DNA of 52,723 bases from Afipia sp. (GTDB lineage: Bacteria; Pseudomonadota; Alphaproteobacteria; Rhizobiales; Xanthobacteraceae), in the NCBI GenBank assembly GCA_024508675.1, contig JANINQ010000004.1, forward strand, positions 1 through 52,723, written 5' to 3'. The notes below the pieces were generated by a model. The model saw only the letters and a program-made list of their open reading frames with translations. It was not told the origin of the DNA and did no database searches. The position numbers and the translations under genes were made by a program. Position 1 is the stretch's first letter, and each line of letters starts with the position of its first letter. Shown here piece after piece: positions 7,960-16,485 of the stretch.

Positions 7960-8774
7960 TTTCGCGCTCCCGCTTTCTTCGCTGCTGTCTTTCGTAGCGC
8001 AGTCTTCGCCGTCTTCGCTGACGATTTTGCGACGCGGAATTTGTTTAAAACGCCTTTGGTGTTTGAAACGGATTTCGCTTTTGCGGCTTTTTTTGTCTTC
8101 ACGGTTTTCTTAGGCGCTGGTGTTGCGGTTCCTGCGATCACGCCTTCGCGCTTCTTGATGGCGTGATAGTAAGACCACCACAGATGCGCCGCCGCGCCGC
8201 GCAGCGGCCGCCAAGGCTCCGCCAGCGGCTGCATTTCTTTTACTGTCGGACGCGATTTCAAACCGAGCCCGATCCGCATCGCTTCCTGAATGGCGAGATC
8301 GCCCGCGGGCCATGCATCGCCGTGGCCGAGGCAGAACAGGAGATAGATGTCGGCGGTCCACGGACCGATGCCATGCAGCCGCGTCAGCGTCGCGTGCGCA
8401 GCGTCGGCGTCCTCTTCCGCGAGCACGTCGAGATTGAGCCTCTCCTCGCTCAGTTCGCGCGCGATGAACTTGAGCGACTTGATTTTTGCCGCCGAGAGGC
8501 CAAGACGCCCGAGCCGATCGGCGCGCGCCTTCTTCACCGCATCATGATGAAACGGATCGAAGGTCGTGCTGACCCGACCCCAGATCGCCGCGGCTGCCTT
8601 GGTGGAGAGTTGCTGGCCGCAGACGATGGCTGCAAGACCTGAGAAGCCCGGTTCGCGCCGCCGCAGCGCCGGCATGCCGGCGGTTTCAAGCACCGGCCCG
8701 AGGCGCGGGTCGATGCGGACCAGCGCATGGATGGCGTCATCAAGGTCGGCTTGCGTATCGAGATGGACTGTCAT
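7956..8774 (-). CDS. AlkA-type DNA-3-methyladenine glycosylase with basic tail
   Basis: A helix-hairpin-helix-GPD base-excision glycosylase that removes alkylated purines. The hairpin and active-site region are LHGIGPWTADIYLL followed by DAWPAGDLAIQE; D159 is the candidate catalytic aspartate. The core ends near residue 210. Residues about 220-272 form a Lys/Ala-rich tail (PKKTVKTKKAAKAK, KTAKTALRKTAAKK) like histone H1 C termini, which is unusual for AlkA and may add non-specific DNA binding. The start at 8774 gives 272 residues; ATG at 8789 is an alternative. Longer upstream readings run antisense through gluQ and are rejected. It is first in an operon with the DUF2855 gene. Confidence 0.88.
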   Translation of the reverse strand: MTVHLDTQADLDDAIHALVRIDPRLGPVLETAGMPALRRREPGFSGLAAIVCGQQLSTKAAAAIWGRVSTTFDPFHHDAVKKARADRLGRLGLSAAKIKSLKFIARELSEERLNLDVLAEEDADAAHATLTRLHGIGPWTADIYLLFCLGHGDAWPAGDLAIQEAMRIGLGLKSRPTVKEMQPLAEPWRPLRGAAAHLWWSYYHAIKKREGVIAGTATPAPKKTVKTKKAAKAKSVSNTKGVLNKFRVAKSSAKTAKTALRKTAAKKAGARK

Positions 8775-8842
8775 TGGATTTGTGAGCATGAATGGAATCG
8801 GACGTGAGTGCAATTGCACCACGCGTCGGACAGGTTTGAGCC

Positions 8843-9721
8843 ATGCCGCCACCCGTTTTCCGTTTTGCGCCAAGCCCGAATGGACTTCTCCATTTGGGGC
8901 ATGCGCGCTCGGCTTTGCTGAATTTCGATTTGGCGCGGCAGAGCGGCGGGCGGATGCTGCTGCGGATCGAGGACATCGACACCACGCGCTGCAGGCCGGA
9001 ATACGAGCAGGCGATTTATGACGACCTCGCCTGGCTCGGAATCGCGTGGGAACAGCCGGTGCGCCGGCAGTCGGAACACCTGCCGCTTTATCGGGAGGCT
9101 GTTGAGCGCCTGACGCGCGAGGGGCTGATCTATCCGGCGTTTGAAAGCCGGGCCGACATCGCCCGCATGGTTGCCGAGAAGGATAAGTCCGGTCCGTGGC
9201 CGCGCGATCCCGATGGCGCGCCGCTCTATCCCGGAACCGGCAAGCACCTGACCGAGGCGGAGCGCGCACAAAGACTGCGTGCGGGAGCGCCCTATGCCCT
9301 GCGGTTCGACATGGACGCGGCTGTCGCGCGCGCCGGCCTGCTGTCATGGATCGAGGAGGGAGCGGGGCCGGATGGTGAAACCGGGAGTGTGCCCGCCCAA
9401 CCTGAACAATGGGGCGACGTCATCCTGGCTCGCAAGGACACACCGACGAGTTATCACCTCTCGGTGGTGATCGACGACGCCCTGCAGGGCATTACGCATG
9501 TGGTTCGCGGCCAGGATCTGTTCCGCGCAACGGGCGTGCACCGTCTGCTGCAGCAACTGCTGGGGCTTCCGCAGCCGGTTTATCGTCATCATGCGCTTGT
9601 GCTGGACGAGGCCGGACAGAAGCTGTCCAAATCCACGCGTTCGACGGCGCTGCGTGAGCTGCGGGCCGGAGGAATGGCCCCGGATGAGGTCCGGCGTCTT
9701 GTTGGTATCACCAGCCGCTAA
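8843..9721 (+). CDS. gluQ: Glutamyl-Q tRNA(Asp) synthetase
   Basis: A 292-residue shortened relative of glutamyl-tRNA synthetase that attaches glutamate to queuosine in tRNA(Asp). The class I signatures are present as HLGH in FAPSPNGLLHLGHARSALL and KLSKS near residue 258. The catalytic Rossmann part (RIEDIDTTRCRPEY, LIYPAFESRADI) is kept, and the anticodon-binding domain of full GltX is absent, as expected for GluQRS. The cysteines that bind zinc in the E. coli enzyme are not visible in the YPAF region. It diverges from the AlkA-type gene. Confidence 0.92.
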   Translation: MPPPVFRFAPSPNGLLHLGHARSALLNFDLARQSGGRMLLRIEDIDTTRCRPEYEQAIYDDLAWLGIAWEQPVRRQSEHLPLYREAVERLTREGLIYPAFESRADIARMVAEKDKSGPWPRDPDGAPLYPGTGKHLTEAERAQRLRAGAPYALRFDMDAAVARAGLLSWIEEGAGPDGETGSVPAQPEQWGDVILARKDTPTSYHLSVVIDDALQGITHVVRGQDLFRATGVHRLLQQLLGLPQPVYRHHALVLDEAGQKLSKSTRSTALRELRAGGMAPDEVRRLVGITSR

Positions 9722-9782
9722 ACCCACGATGGCGTGACTCTCGCGCCCCCGGCATGCCATGTTGGGCTTAGATGGGGGAATT

Positions 9783-11081
9783 ATGGCGGCGACATCGCGC
9801 GTCAAGCGTAGTCTGAAGACGCGCGCCAAACGCGGCGCGAAGGCGTCTGCGCGTCCGTCGCGTGTCGCGAAAAAGGCGTCCTCCAAAAAGACAGCTCCGA
9901 AGAAAACACCGGCGAAGAGGCTTCCCCGCAAGCCGCCTGCGAAACGGCAGGCTCCGAGGGTCGAGGCGGAATCCGGGATCGTCGAAGCCGCATTGGCGGC
10001 GTTTGCCCATGAGGTCCGCACGCCGCTGACCGGCATTCTGGCGATCAGTTCATTGCTGGCGACTTCCGAACTCGGCGAGCGGGAGAAGCGTTGGGTCGAC
10101 ACGATCAAGGTCGGTGCCGAGCATCTCGCCGCGCTGGCGACGCTGTTTGTCGATGCCGCGCGCAGCGGCAGCACCGGGCTCGCGGTGCGTCAGGATTTCT
10201 TCGATCTTCGCACGCTGTCGCGGACGCTGGGAGATTCTCTCGCAGGGCGTGCTTCGGCAAAGGGTCTGCAATCGCAGGTCACAATCGCGGATGATTTGCC
10301 GGTCTTCGTGATCGGTGATCCGGTGCGCCTGCGCGCGGCGCTCGAAAACCTGATCGACAATGCGGTCAAGTTTACCCAGCAGGGCAATGTCGGGCTGGAC
10401 GTATCCGTGAAAGCCGGAGCGGGCGATCGGCTTCGCGTGGTCTTTGCTGTGTCCGACAGCGGCATCGGTCTTTCGCTTGCGGAGATCAGGCGGCTGTTCA
10501 AGCCGTTCTCGCAAGCCAATGTCAGCATCGCGTCCCGCTTTGGCGGCGCGGGTCTGGGACTTTCGTCGGTCAAGCAACTTGCCCGCGCCATGGGCGGCGA
10601 CATCAGCGCAACCCAGCGCGACGGCGGCGGCATGACATTTGTGCTGACGGTGGCGCTGAAGTCGGCGGACGGGCTGAAGCCTCCGCCGGGCGTGAATGTT
10701 CCGGTGTCCGCGCCGCAGGGGCTTCGTATCCTGAGCATCGAGGACAATCCGTTCGGCAGGGTCGTGCTCAACGCAATCCTCACCGAACTCGGACATCAGG
10801 CTGAATTCATCGGGCGCGGCGAAGCCGCCCCCGAGCGGATTGCGCAGGGCAGCTTCGACGCGGTGCTGATGGATATGGTGCTGCCGGGGATCGACGGCAT
10901 CGAGGCGATCCGCCGTATCCGCGCGCTGGAAGGTCCGCGCGCGCGGATCGCGATCATCGGCGTCTCGGGCCGTGCGGAAGATGAAGAGCCATCGCGTGCC
11001 GCCGGCGCTGACGGTTTTCTCACCAAGCCGGTCAGCCCGCGCGCGCTGGCGACGGCGCTTCTTCGCTCGGTGAAGCGTTAG
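9783..11081 (+). CDS. Soluble hybrid histidine kinase with H1-like N-terminal tail
   Basis: A 432-residue kinase from the ATG at 9783, with a G-rich ribosome site just upstream; an ATG at 9759 adds eight residues. Residues about 7-59 are a Lys/Arg/Ala/Pro-rich tail (KKASSKKTAPKKTPAKR). The HisKA motif is HEVRTPL with H76. ATPase boxes follow: LENLIDNAVKFT (N), DSGIGLS (G1), FKPFSQ (F) and GAGLGLS (G2). A receiver domain begins near LRILSIEDNPFGR, with D364 as the phosphoacceptor in LMDMVLPGIDG and a lysine in FLTKPVS. No membrane segment or recognised sensor domain is present. The last 50 bases overlap the convergent BrkB gene. The output partner is not in view. Confidence 0.9.
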   Translation: MAATSRVKRSLKTRAKRGAKASARPSRVAKKASSKKTAPKKTPAKRLPRKPPAKRQAPRVEAESGIVEAALAAFAHEVRTPLTGILAISSLLATSELGEREKRWVDTIKVGAEHLAALATLFVDAARSGSTGLAVRQDFFDLRTLSRTLGDSLAGRASAKGLQSQVTIADDLPVFVIGDPVRLRAALENLIDNAVKFTQQGNVGLDVSVKAGAGDRLRVVFAVSDSGIGLSLAEIRRLFKPFSQANVSIASRFGGAGLGLSSVKQLARAMGGDISATQRDGGGMTFVLTVALKSADGLKPPPGVNVPVSAPQGLRILSIEDNPFGRVVLNAILTELGHQAEFIGRGEAAPERIAQGSFDAVLMDMVLPGIDGIEAIRRIRALEGPRARIAIIGVSGRAEDEEPSRAAGADGFLTKPVSPRALATALLRSVKR

Positions 11082-11916
11082 TTTTCTGCCACTTGGCGAT
11101 CGATGCGTTCAATTCGCCGCCGTAGACGAAAATCGCGGCGATGAAATACAGGAACACCAGCGCGATCATCACCGAGGCAAGCCCCGCATAGGTCGTGACA
11201 TAGTTGCTGGCGAAGCGCGCGAGATACTGTCCGAACACCACGCCGGACACGAGCGATCCCACCATGGTGATGACAATGCCCGGCATGATCTCGCGCATGC
11301 GGCGCGTTCCGGCGGGCAGCCATTTGTGCAGGATCACCAGCGCCACGATCAGCGCGGCGATGGTCAGGCCGAAACGCAGGATTGTCAGCATGTCTTCGTT
11401 CGACTCGATCCGCAGCGGGATATGTCGCCGCGCGGCCTCAATGAGCAGGGGGCCGAGCACGATCAGGAACGCCATCGCCAGTGACGTCACGGCGGCGACC
11501 ATGGTGTAGCCGATCGACTCCAGCCGCAGCCAGTACCAGCGCCGCTGCTCGATCACGCCATAGGCGCGGTTCAGCCCGACACGCAGGCTCTCCACGCCGT
11601 TCGATGCGAAATACAGCGCGAGCACGACGCCGATAGTGAGCACGCCGCTGTGCGACTGGGTCAGCACGTTGTGAACTTCACCGGACAACGCGTCGGCCAC
11701 CTGCGATGGCCAAGTTTCCAGAATCATTTCAGCAGCCCGGTCGGCAAGATCCTTCGAGCCGAAGAAACCCGCCAGCGAGGTGATGACGATCAGGAAGGGG
11801 AACAGTGCCATCAGCGCGGACAGCGCAATGTGACTGGCAATCGCCCAGCCGTCATCGGCCAGGAACGTATAGAACGCATCGAGCGCGATATTGAAGGCGT
11901 CCCGGATCAGCCTCAC
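11032..11916 (-). CDS. YihY/BrkB family membrane protein
   Basis: A 294-residue protein with about six membrane segments. The family sequence ASHIALSALMALFPFLIVITSL begins near residue 27 and the later LPAGTRRMREIMPGIVI plus FVYGGELNASIAKW close the conserved core. These proteins were once labelled ribonuclease BN, which is now considered wrong; a transport or envelope role is more likely but unproven. The 3' end overlaps the hybrid kinase gene by 50 bases in antisense, so the C-terminal Ser/Pro/Glu-rich tail is encoded opposite the receiver domain's end. Confidence 0.9.
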   Translation of the reverse strand: MRLIRDAFNIALDAFYTFLADDGWAIASHIALSALMALFPFLIVITSLAGFFGSKDLADRAAEMILETWPSQVADALSGEVHNVLTQSHSGVLTIGVVLALYFASNGVESLRVGLNRAYGVIEQRRWYWLRLESIGYTMVAAVTSLAMAFLIVLGPLLIEAARRHIPLRIESNEDMLTILRFGLTIAALIVALVILHKWLPAGTRRMREIMPGIVITMVGSLVSGVVFGQYLARFASNYVTTYAGLASVMIALVFLYFIAAIFVYGGELNASIAKWQKTNASPSEEAPSPARAG

Positions 11917-12052
11917 GTTGCACCCTGATTGGTCACATCTGTCTGTGTACCGTGCCGGTCTCTTAAAGTCATGTACGGTTCAGATGCCAAAAGGTTCTCT
12001 CCAGCATTTTCCGCGGGTGGTGTGAGGCCGCCGGTGGTGTTATGTACCCCCC

Positions 12053-12250
12053 ATGACATCGTTCCTTTCGAGTATCGCCCTTCCTATCGCATTGGCCGCG
12101 GTCACCATCGTGCTGATGCTCGGCCTGTTCAACATGATGCGGGGCGGTTCGCCGAATACCTCGCAGAAGCTGATGCGCTTGCGCGTGCTGTTTCAGTTCA
12201 TTGCGGTCGTGATTGCCATGCTCGCGGTCTGGGCGCTCGGCAGGAGCTGA
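12053..12250 (+). CDS. Twin-transmembrane HIG1-domain protein
   Basis: Sixty-five residues with two membrane segments joined by a short loop, GLFNMMRGGSPNTSQKLMRLRVLFQ, which has the conserved MRLR-V-Q core of HIG1 (hypoxia-induced) domain proteins. Mitochondrial relatives associate with respiratory complexes; the bacterial role is not established. It heads a same-strand cluster with the adenosyltransferase and electron-transfer flavoprotein genes, an order I recall from other alphaproteobacteria. Confidence 0.85.
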   Translation: MTSFLSSIALPIALAAVTIVLMLGLFNMMRGGSPNTSQKLMRLRVLFQFIAVVIAMLAVWALGRS

Positions 12251-12296
12251 TTGACGAAGGCTGACGGGACTCCAACCGCGACAACGGATCAACGCG

Positions 12297-12869
12297 ATGG
12301 TCATTCTCAACCGGATTTACACGCGCACCGGCGATGACGGCACCACGGCGCTGGGCAGCGGTGAGCGCCGCCCGAAATACGATCTGCGCGTCAGCGCTTA
12401 TGGAACTGTCGACGAAACCAATGCCGTGATCGGTGTGGCGCGTCTCCATCTCGCGCAGACACCCGTGATCGATGCCATGCTCGGGCGGGTGCAGAATGAC
12501 CTGTTCGATCTCGGCGCGGATCTTGCCGTGCCGCAGCGGGAGGGGAAGGCCGAGCGGCTGCGCGTGCTCGGAACCCAGGTCGAACGCCTCGAGCAGGATA
12601 TCGACGCGCTCAATGCCCACCTCGCGCCGCTCACCTCGTTTATTTTGCCTGGCGGAACACCGGCGGCGGCGCATTTGCATCTGGCGCGGACCGTTTGCCG
12701 CCGGGCCGAGCGCATGGTGGTGGAACTGGCGTCCCAGCCCGATGAGCCGGTGAGCGATGCCGCCATTCAGTATCTCAACCGGTTGTCGGACTTTCTTTTC
12801 GTGGCCGGCCGGTCGGTCAATGACAACGGCGCGCGGGATGTTCTCTGGGTGCCCGGCCAGAACCGCTGA
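12297..12869 (+). CDS. PduO-type cob(I)yrinic acid a,c-diamide adenosyltransferase
   Basis: A 190-residue ATP:corrinoid adenosyltransferase that makes the 5'-deoxyadenosyl cobalt bond of coenzyme B12. The ATP-binding N-terminal motif is YTRTGDDGTTALGSGER, followed by YGTVDETNAVIGVAR. The C-terminal helix bears ARTVCRRAERMVVEL and YLNRLSDFLFVAGR, whose R-x3-E and N-R-L-S-D residues belong to the PduO/MMAB active site. It lies 46 bp after the HIG1-like gene and about 130 bp before etfB. A link to methylmalonyl-CoA mutase is likely, but that enzyme is not in the window. Confidence 0.93.
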   Translation: MVILNRIYTRTGDDGTTALGSGERRPKYDLRVSAYGTVDETNAVIGVARLHLAQTPVIDAMLGRVQNDLFDLGADLAVPQREGKAERLRVLGTQVERLEQDIDALNAHLAPLTSFILPGGTPAAAHLHLARTVCRRAERMVVELASQPDEPVSDAAIQYLNRLSDFLFVAGRSVNDNGARDVLWVPGQNR

Positions 12870-13002
12870 GCGGTGATATTAGGTATACCTTCCTCGTTTT
12901 CCATTTTTCGCGCGTTGACCCGGATTGGCGGGACTATTAGGTTCCGCCGCCAACCGCTTTAAAGTGGATGTGATCAACCCATTTCAGGACGAAAGGGAAC
13001 CG

Positions 13003-13749
13003 ATGAAGGTTCTGGTGCCGGTTAAGCGCGTCGTTGACTACAACGTCAAAATTCGCGTCAAGAGCGACGGGTCGGGTGTCGAACTCGCCAACGTCAAGAT
13101 GTCGATGAATCCGTTCGACGAAATCGCTGTCGAGGAAGCCCTGCGCCTGAAAGAGGCAGGCAAGGCGACCGAGGTTGTGGTGGTGTCGATCGGACCTGCG
13201 CAGGCGTCGGAAACGATCCGCACCGGTCTCGCCATGGGCGCTGATCGCGGCATCCTGGTGAAGACCGATGCCAGTGTTGAGCCGCTCGGCGTCGCCAAGA
13301 TTCTGAAGAAGGTCGCCGAGGACGAGAAGCCCGGCCTGATCATTCTCGGCAAGCAGGCGATCGACGACGACAGCAACCAGACCGGCCAGATGCTGGCTGC
13401 ATTGCTCGGCTGGGCGCAGGCGACGTTCGCCTCCAAGCTCGAAGTCGATGGATCGGACTTCAAGGTTACGCGCGAAGTCGATGGCGGTCTGCAGACGGTC
13501 AAGGTCAAGGGCCCGGCGATTGTCACCACCGATCTGCGTCTCAACGAGCCGCGCTACGCGAGCTTGCCCAACATCATGAAGGCGAAGAAGAAGCCGATCG
13601 ACGAGAAGGCTGCCGACAGTTTCGGTATCGATCTGTCGCCGCGTCTCGAAGTTCTCAAGACAACCGAGCCTCCGGGCCGCAAGGCGGGCGTCAAGGTCAA
13701 GGACGTCGCTGAGCTGGTGTCGAAACTCAAGGAAGCGGGGGCGCTCTGA
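13003..13749 (+). CDS. etfB: Electron transfer flavoprotein, beta subunit
   Basis: A 248-residue subunit of the heterodimer that passes electrons from acyl-CoA and other dehydrogenases to ETF-quinone oxidoreductase. The start [19 protein letters not shown] and [16 protein letters not shown] are family signatures; the AMP-binding region is [19 protein letters not shown]. The ATG at 13003 follows a purine-rich AAAGGGA site; a longer reading from 12925 lacks family sequence. The stop overlaps the etfA start by one base, giving coupled translation. Confidence 0.96.
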   Translation: MKVLVPVKRVVDYNVKIRVKSDGSGVELANVKMSMNPFDEIAVEEALRLKEAGKATEVVVVSIGPAQASETIRTGLAMGADRGILVKTDASVEPLGVAKILKKVAEDEKPGLIILGKQAIDDDSNQTGQMLAALLGWAQATFASKLEVDGSDFKVTREVDGGLQTVKVKGPAIVTTDLRLNEPRYASLPNIMKAKKKPIDEKAADSFGIDLSPRLEVLKTTEPPGRKAGVKVKDVAELVSKLKEAGAL

Positions 13750-14678
13750 TGGCCACGTTGCTGATTGCTGAACACGATAATGCATCGATCAAGGACGCTA
13801 CCAACAAGGCGCTGACCGCCGCCGCCGCGCTCGGCGGTGAGGTTGATGTGCTGGTTGCGGGCGAAGGCGCCAAGGGCGCGGCGGAAGCCGCCGCCAAGCT
13901 CAAGGGCGTTCGCAAGGTCCTGCTGGCCGACAACGCTGCCTACGCGCACGATCTGGCCGAGCCGCTGGCCGCGCTGATCGTCTCGCTGGCCGGTCCCTAC
14001 GACGCGATCGTTGCGCCGGCGACCACCCGCTACAAGAACACGCTCCCGCGCGTTGCGGCGCAGCTCGACGTGGCGCAGATCTCCGAGATCATCAAGGTGG
14101 TGTCGCCCGATACGTTCGAGCGGCCGATCTATGCCGGCAACGCGATCCAGACCGTGAAGTCCAAGGACGCCAAGAAAGTCATCACCGTCCGCACCTCGAC
14201 CTTCGGTGCGACCGGCGATGGCGGCAGCGCGTCGGTCGACAACGCGGCGGCTGCAGCCGATCCGGCGCTGTCGAGCTTTGTCGGCGAGGAAGTCGCCAAG
14301 AGCGATCGTCCGGAACTGACTTCGGCGAAGATCATTGTCTCCGGCGGACGCGCGATGCAGAGCCGCGAGAACTTCACCAAGTATATCGAGCCGCTGGCGG
14401 ACAAGCTGGGCGCCGGTGTCGGCGCCTCGCGCGCCGCGGTGGATGCGGGCTACGCCCCGAACGACTGGCAGGTCGGCCAGACCGGCAAGGTGGTTGCGCC
14501 TGAACTGTATATCGCGATCGGCATTTCCGGTGCGATCCAGCATCTGGCCGGCATGAAGGACTCCAAGGTGATCGTCGCGATCAACAAGGACGAAGACGCG
14601 CCGATCTTCCAGGTCGCGGACTACGGCCTGGTTGCCGACCTTTACCAGGCCGTCCCGGAACTGACCGCGGCGGTTTAA
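13749..14678 (+). CDS. etfA: Electron transfer flavoprotein, alpha subunit
   Basis: A 309-residue FAD-binding partner of EtfB. The N-terminal part ([21 protein letters not shown]) resembles EtfB. The C-terminal FAD domain shows [35 protein letters not shown] and the closing [33 protein letters not shown] (read here in shorter pieces: [22 protein letters not shown]). The one-base overlap with etfB and the strong hairpin after its stop mark the end of a co-transcribed pair. Confidence 0.96.
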   Translation: MATLLIAEHDNASIKDATNKALTAAAALGGEVDVLVAGEGAKGAAEAAAKLKGVRKVLLADNAAYAHDLAEPLAALIVSLAGPYDAIVAPATTRYKNTLPRVAAQLDVAQISEIIKVVSPDTFERPIYAGNAIQTVKSKDAKKVITVRTSTFGATGDGGSASVDNAAAAADPALSSFVGEEVAKSDRPELTSAKIIVSGGRAMQSRENFTKYIEPLADKLGAGVGASRAAVDAGYAPNDWQVGQTGKVVAPELYIAIGISGAIQHLAGMKDSKVIVAINKDEDAPIFQVADYGLVADLYQAVPELTAAV

Positions 14679-14683
14679 GATCG

Positions 14684-14712
14684 AAGGTCCGGGCGCTTTG
14701 CTCCCGGACCTT
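14684..14712 (+). terminator. Intrinsic terminator after etfA
   Basis: A perfect 10-bp stem, AAGGTCCGGG with CCCGGACCTT, encloses a 9-base loop and is followed by TCTCC. It begins six bases past the etfA stop. The T-rich tail is weak, so termination may be partial and the dehydrogenase gene may still be read from upstream. Confidence 0.7.
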
Positions 14713-14830
14713 TCTCCATGCGCCGGCCTGCGGGAATTCCGGATTGCAGGCCGGTGTTTGACTTGATGTGAAAGAGTGCGGCATGGTGGCCGTATCCTGC
14801 GGGGGCGCAGGGCACAGAGACCGAAAGCGA

Positions 14831-15709
14831 ATGGCAGCGATCAAGACGGTTGGCGTGATTGGGTCAGGGCAAATGGGCAACGGCATCGCGCATGTTGCCG
14901 CGCTCGCTGGTTTTAATGTCGTGCTCTACGATGTGTCCGCCGATCGCGTGAAGTCCGCGATGGCCACCATCAACGGCAACCTGACGCGTCAGGTTGCCAA
15001 GAAGACAATCACCGAGGACGCGCACAGGCAGGCGATCGCCCGAATCTCCTCGGCTGACAATTTCGATGGCTTCGCCGGTTGCGATCTGGTGATCGAAACC
15101 GCGGTCGAGAAGGAAGACGTCAAGCGCAAGATCTTCCATGATCTCTGCGCGGTTCTTCGTCCGGATGCCATCATCGCGTCGAACACCTCGTCGATTTCGA
15201 TCACCCGCCTTGCGGCCTCCACCGACCGTCCCGAGAAGTTCATCGGCATTCACTTTATGAATCCGGTGCCGGTGATGGAACTGGTCGAATTGATCCGCGG
15301 CATAGCCACGGACGATGCGACCTTCGACGCCGCGCGCGAGTTTGTCACCGCGATGGGCAAGCAGATCGCCGTCTCGGAAGATTTCCCGGCCTTCATCGTC
15401 AACCGCATCCTGCTGCCGATGATCAACGAGGCGATCTACACGCTGTATGAAGGCGTCGGAAACGTCGAGGCGATCGATGCCGCGATGAAGCTCGGCGCGC
15501 ATCATCCCATGGGCCCGCTGGAACTCGCGGATTTCATTGGCCTCGATACCTGTCTGTCGATCATGCAGGTGCTGCATGAAGGGCTGGCGGATTCGAAATA
15601 CCGCCCGTGTCCGTTGCTGGTGAAATACGTTGAAGCGGGCTGGCTGGGCCGCAAGTCGCAGCGCGGCTTCTACGACTACCGGGGCGACAAGCCGGTCCCG
15701 ACGCGCTGA
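14831..15709 (+). CDS. 3-hydroxybutyryl-CoA dehydrogenase
   Basis: A 292-residue NAD(P)-dependent short 3-hydroxyacyl-CoA dehydrogenase that interconverts acetoacetyl-CoA and 3-hydroxybutyryl-CoA. The Rossmann motif is VGVIGSGQMGNGIAHVAA. Catalytic regions include SNTSSISITRLA, HFMNPVPVMELVELI (His) and FIVNRILLPMINEAI (Asn). The length equals PaaH/HbdA-type monofunctional enzymes, with no enoyl-CoA hydratase part. The ATG at 14831 starts just before the Rossmann strand. Its position after etfBA fits fatty-acid or polyhydroxybutyrate-related metabolism. Confidence 0.93.
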   Translation: MAAIKTVGVIGSGQMGNGIAHVAALAGFNVVLYDVSADRVKSAMATINGNLTRQVAKKTITEDAHRQAIARISSADNFDGFAGCDLVIETAVEKEDVKRKIFHDLCAVLRPDAIIASNTSSISITRLAASTDRPEKFIGIHFMNPVPVMELVELIRGIATDDATFDAAREFVTAMGKQIAVSEDFPAFIVNRILLPMINEAIYTLYEGVGNVEAIDAAMKLGAHHPMGPLELADFIGLDTCLSIMQVLHEGLADSKYRPCPLLVKYVEAGWLGRKSQRGFYDYRGDKPVPTR

Positions 15710-15789
15710 CGCAGCGAAAATCCATCGGCCAGACTTTGTTAACCCTCTCCGTCTAGGTTCGCGCCGTTGAGCCGGGAGAGTGCGTTTCC

Positions 15790-15969
15790 ATGGACGTGAT
15801 GAGCATCGTCAGCAGCATGATGGCCATGCAGGCTGCCAATACGCAGCAGCAGATCGCCACCAGCGTGATGAAGCAGAACATCGATTCGGAAAAATCGGTG
15901 CTGCAGTTGCTCCAGCCCGCCGCCAACAACCCGCCGGGCGTCGGCGGCAATCTCGATATTTCGGTTTAA
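15790..15969 (+). CDS. Small YjfB-like putative motility protein
   Basis: A 59-residue protein beginning MDVMSIVSSMMAMQAANTQQ, with a middle QIATSVMKQNIDSEKSVLQL and an end rich in Asn/Pro/Gly. This matches the short YjfB-type family (putative motility protein), whose members have an Ala/Gln/Met-rich helix followed by a small disordered end. Upstream is GGGAGAG about 9 bases before the ATG. The stop overlaps the end of the convergent VOC gene by four bases. No flagellar genes are nearby, so the motility label is by family only. Confidence 0.75.
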   Translation: MDVMSIVSSMMAMQAANTQQQIATSVMKQNIDSEKSVLQLLQPAANNPPGVGGNLDISV

Positions 15970-16346
15970 TCGTCTACCGGGGTAATCCATCCGATACCGG
16001 CGCCGCCGGGTTCGGTCAGGATCGCGATACGTCCCACATTCGGCACATCGAAAATCGGCCGCATCAGTTGCGCGCCTGCCGCCACGGCTGTCTTCACCCG
16101 CGCGTCGACATCATCCACCGCCAGATAGGACATCCAGCCTTCGGGCACGCCCTCGAAATCGGGGCGATTGGTCGGAAAAATTCCAGCGGCCATTTCGCCG
16201 TCGGCATAGGCGACCCAGTAGGTTGCGCCGTCTTCCATCGGTGTCGGCCTGAACGTCCAGCCGATGGTCCTTTTATAAAACTGCATGGCGCGTTCGGCGT
16301 CCGGCGTCACCAGTTCATTCCAGTAGAAGTGTCCGTGCGCCATCAT
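15966..16346 (-). CDS. VOC (glyoxalase/bleomycin-resistance-like) family protein
   Basis: A 126-residue protein from the ATG at 16346 (a second ATG is adjacent), behind an AGGGAG ribosome site. The sequence MAHGHFYWNELVTPDAERAMQFYKRTIGW is the first beta-alpha-beta unit of the VOC fold, and WMSYLAVDDVDARVKTAVAAGA starts the second. The metal ligands and substrate are not clear. It is the last gene of the minus-strand ArsR-led cluster, about 140 bp after the PhnB-like gene. It could be a dioxygenase, glyoxalase or binding protein; the family does not decide. Confidence 0.85.
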   Translation of the reverse strand: MMAHGHFYWNELVTPDAERAMQFYKRTIGWTFRPTPMEDGATYWVAYADGEMAAGIFPTNRPDFEGVPEGWMSYLAVDDVDARVKTAVAAGAQLMRPIFDVPNVGRIAILTEPGGAGIGWITPVDD

Positions 16347-16485
16347 GGCGTCTCTCCCTTGCACCATGCTGGTTGCCACCTGCCGCCATGCGGCATCAAA
16401 CACGCGGCTGTAAAGATTGGCCGCAGGTTGTGCCGGAAAGGCGTGAAAGCCGTTCCGGCGGGATAGCTCACAGGCGCGGGCGGCG

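Noticed and set aside
8775-9347. N-terminal extension of the AlkA-type gene to 463 residues
   Set aside because: The extra part lies antisense to gluQ and is Arg/Pro-rich with no similarity to glycosylases.
12250-12300. A cobalamin riboswitch before the adenosyltransferase gene
   Set aside because: The gap is only 46 bases and holds no B12-box-like sequence.
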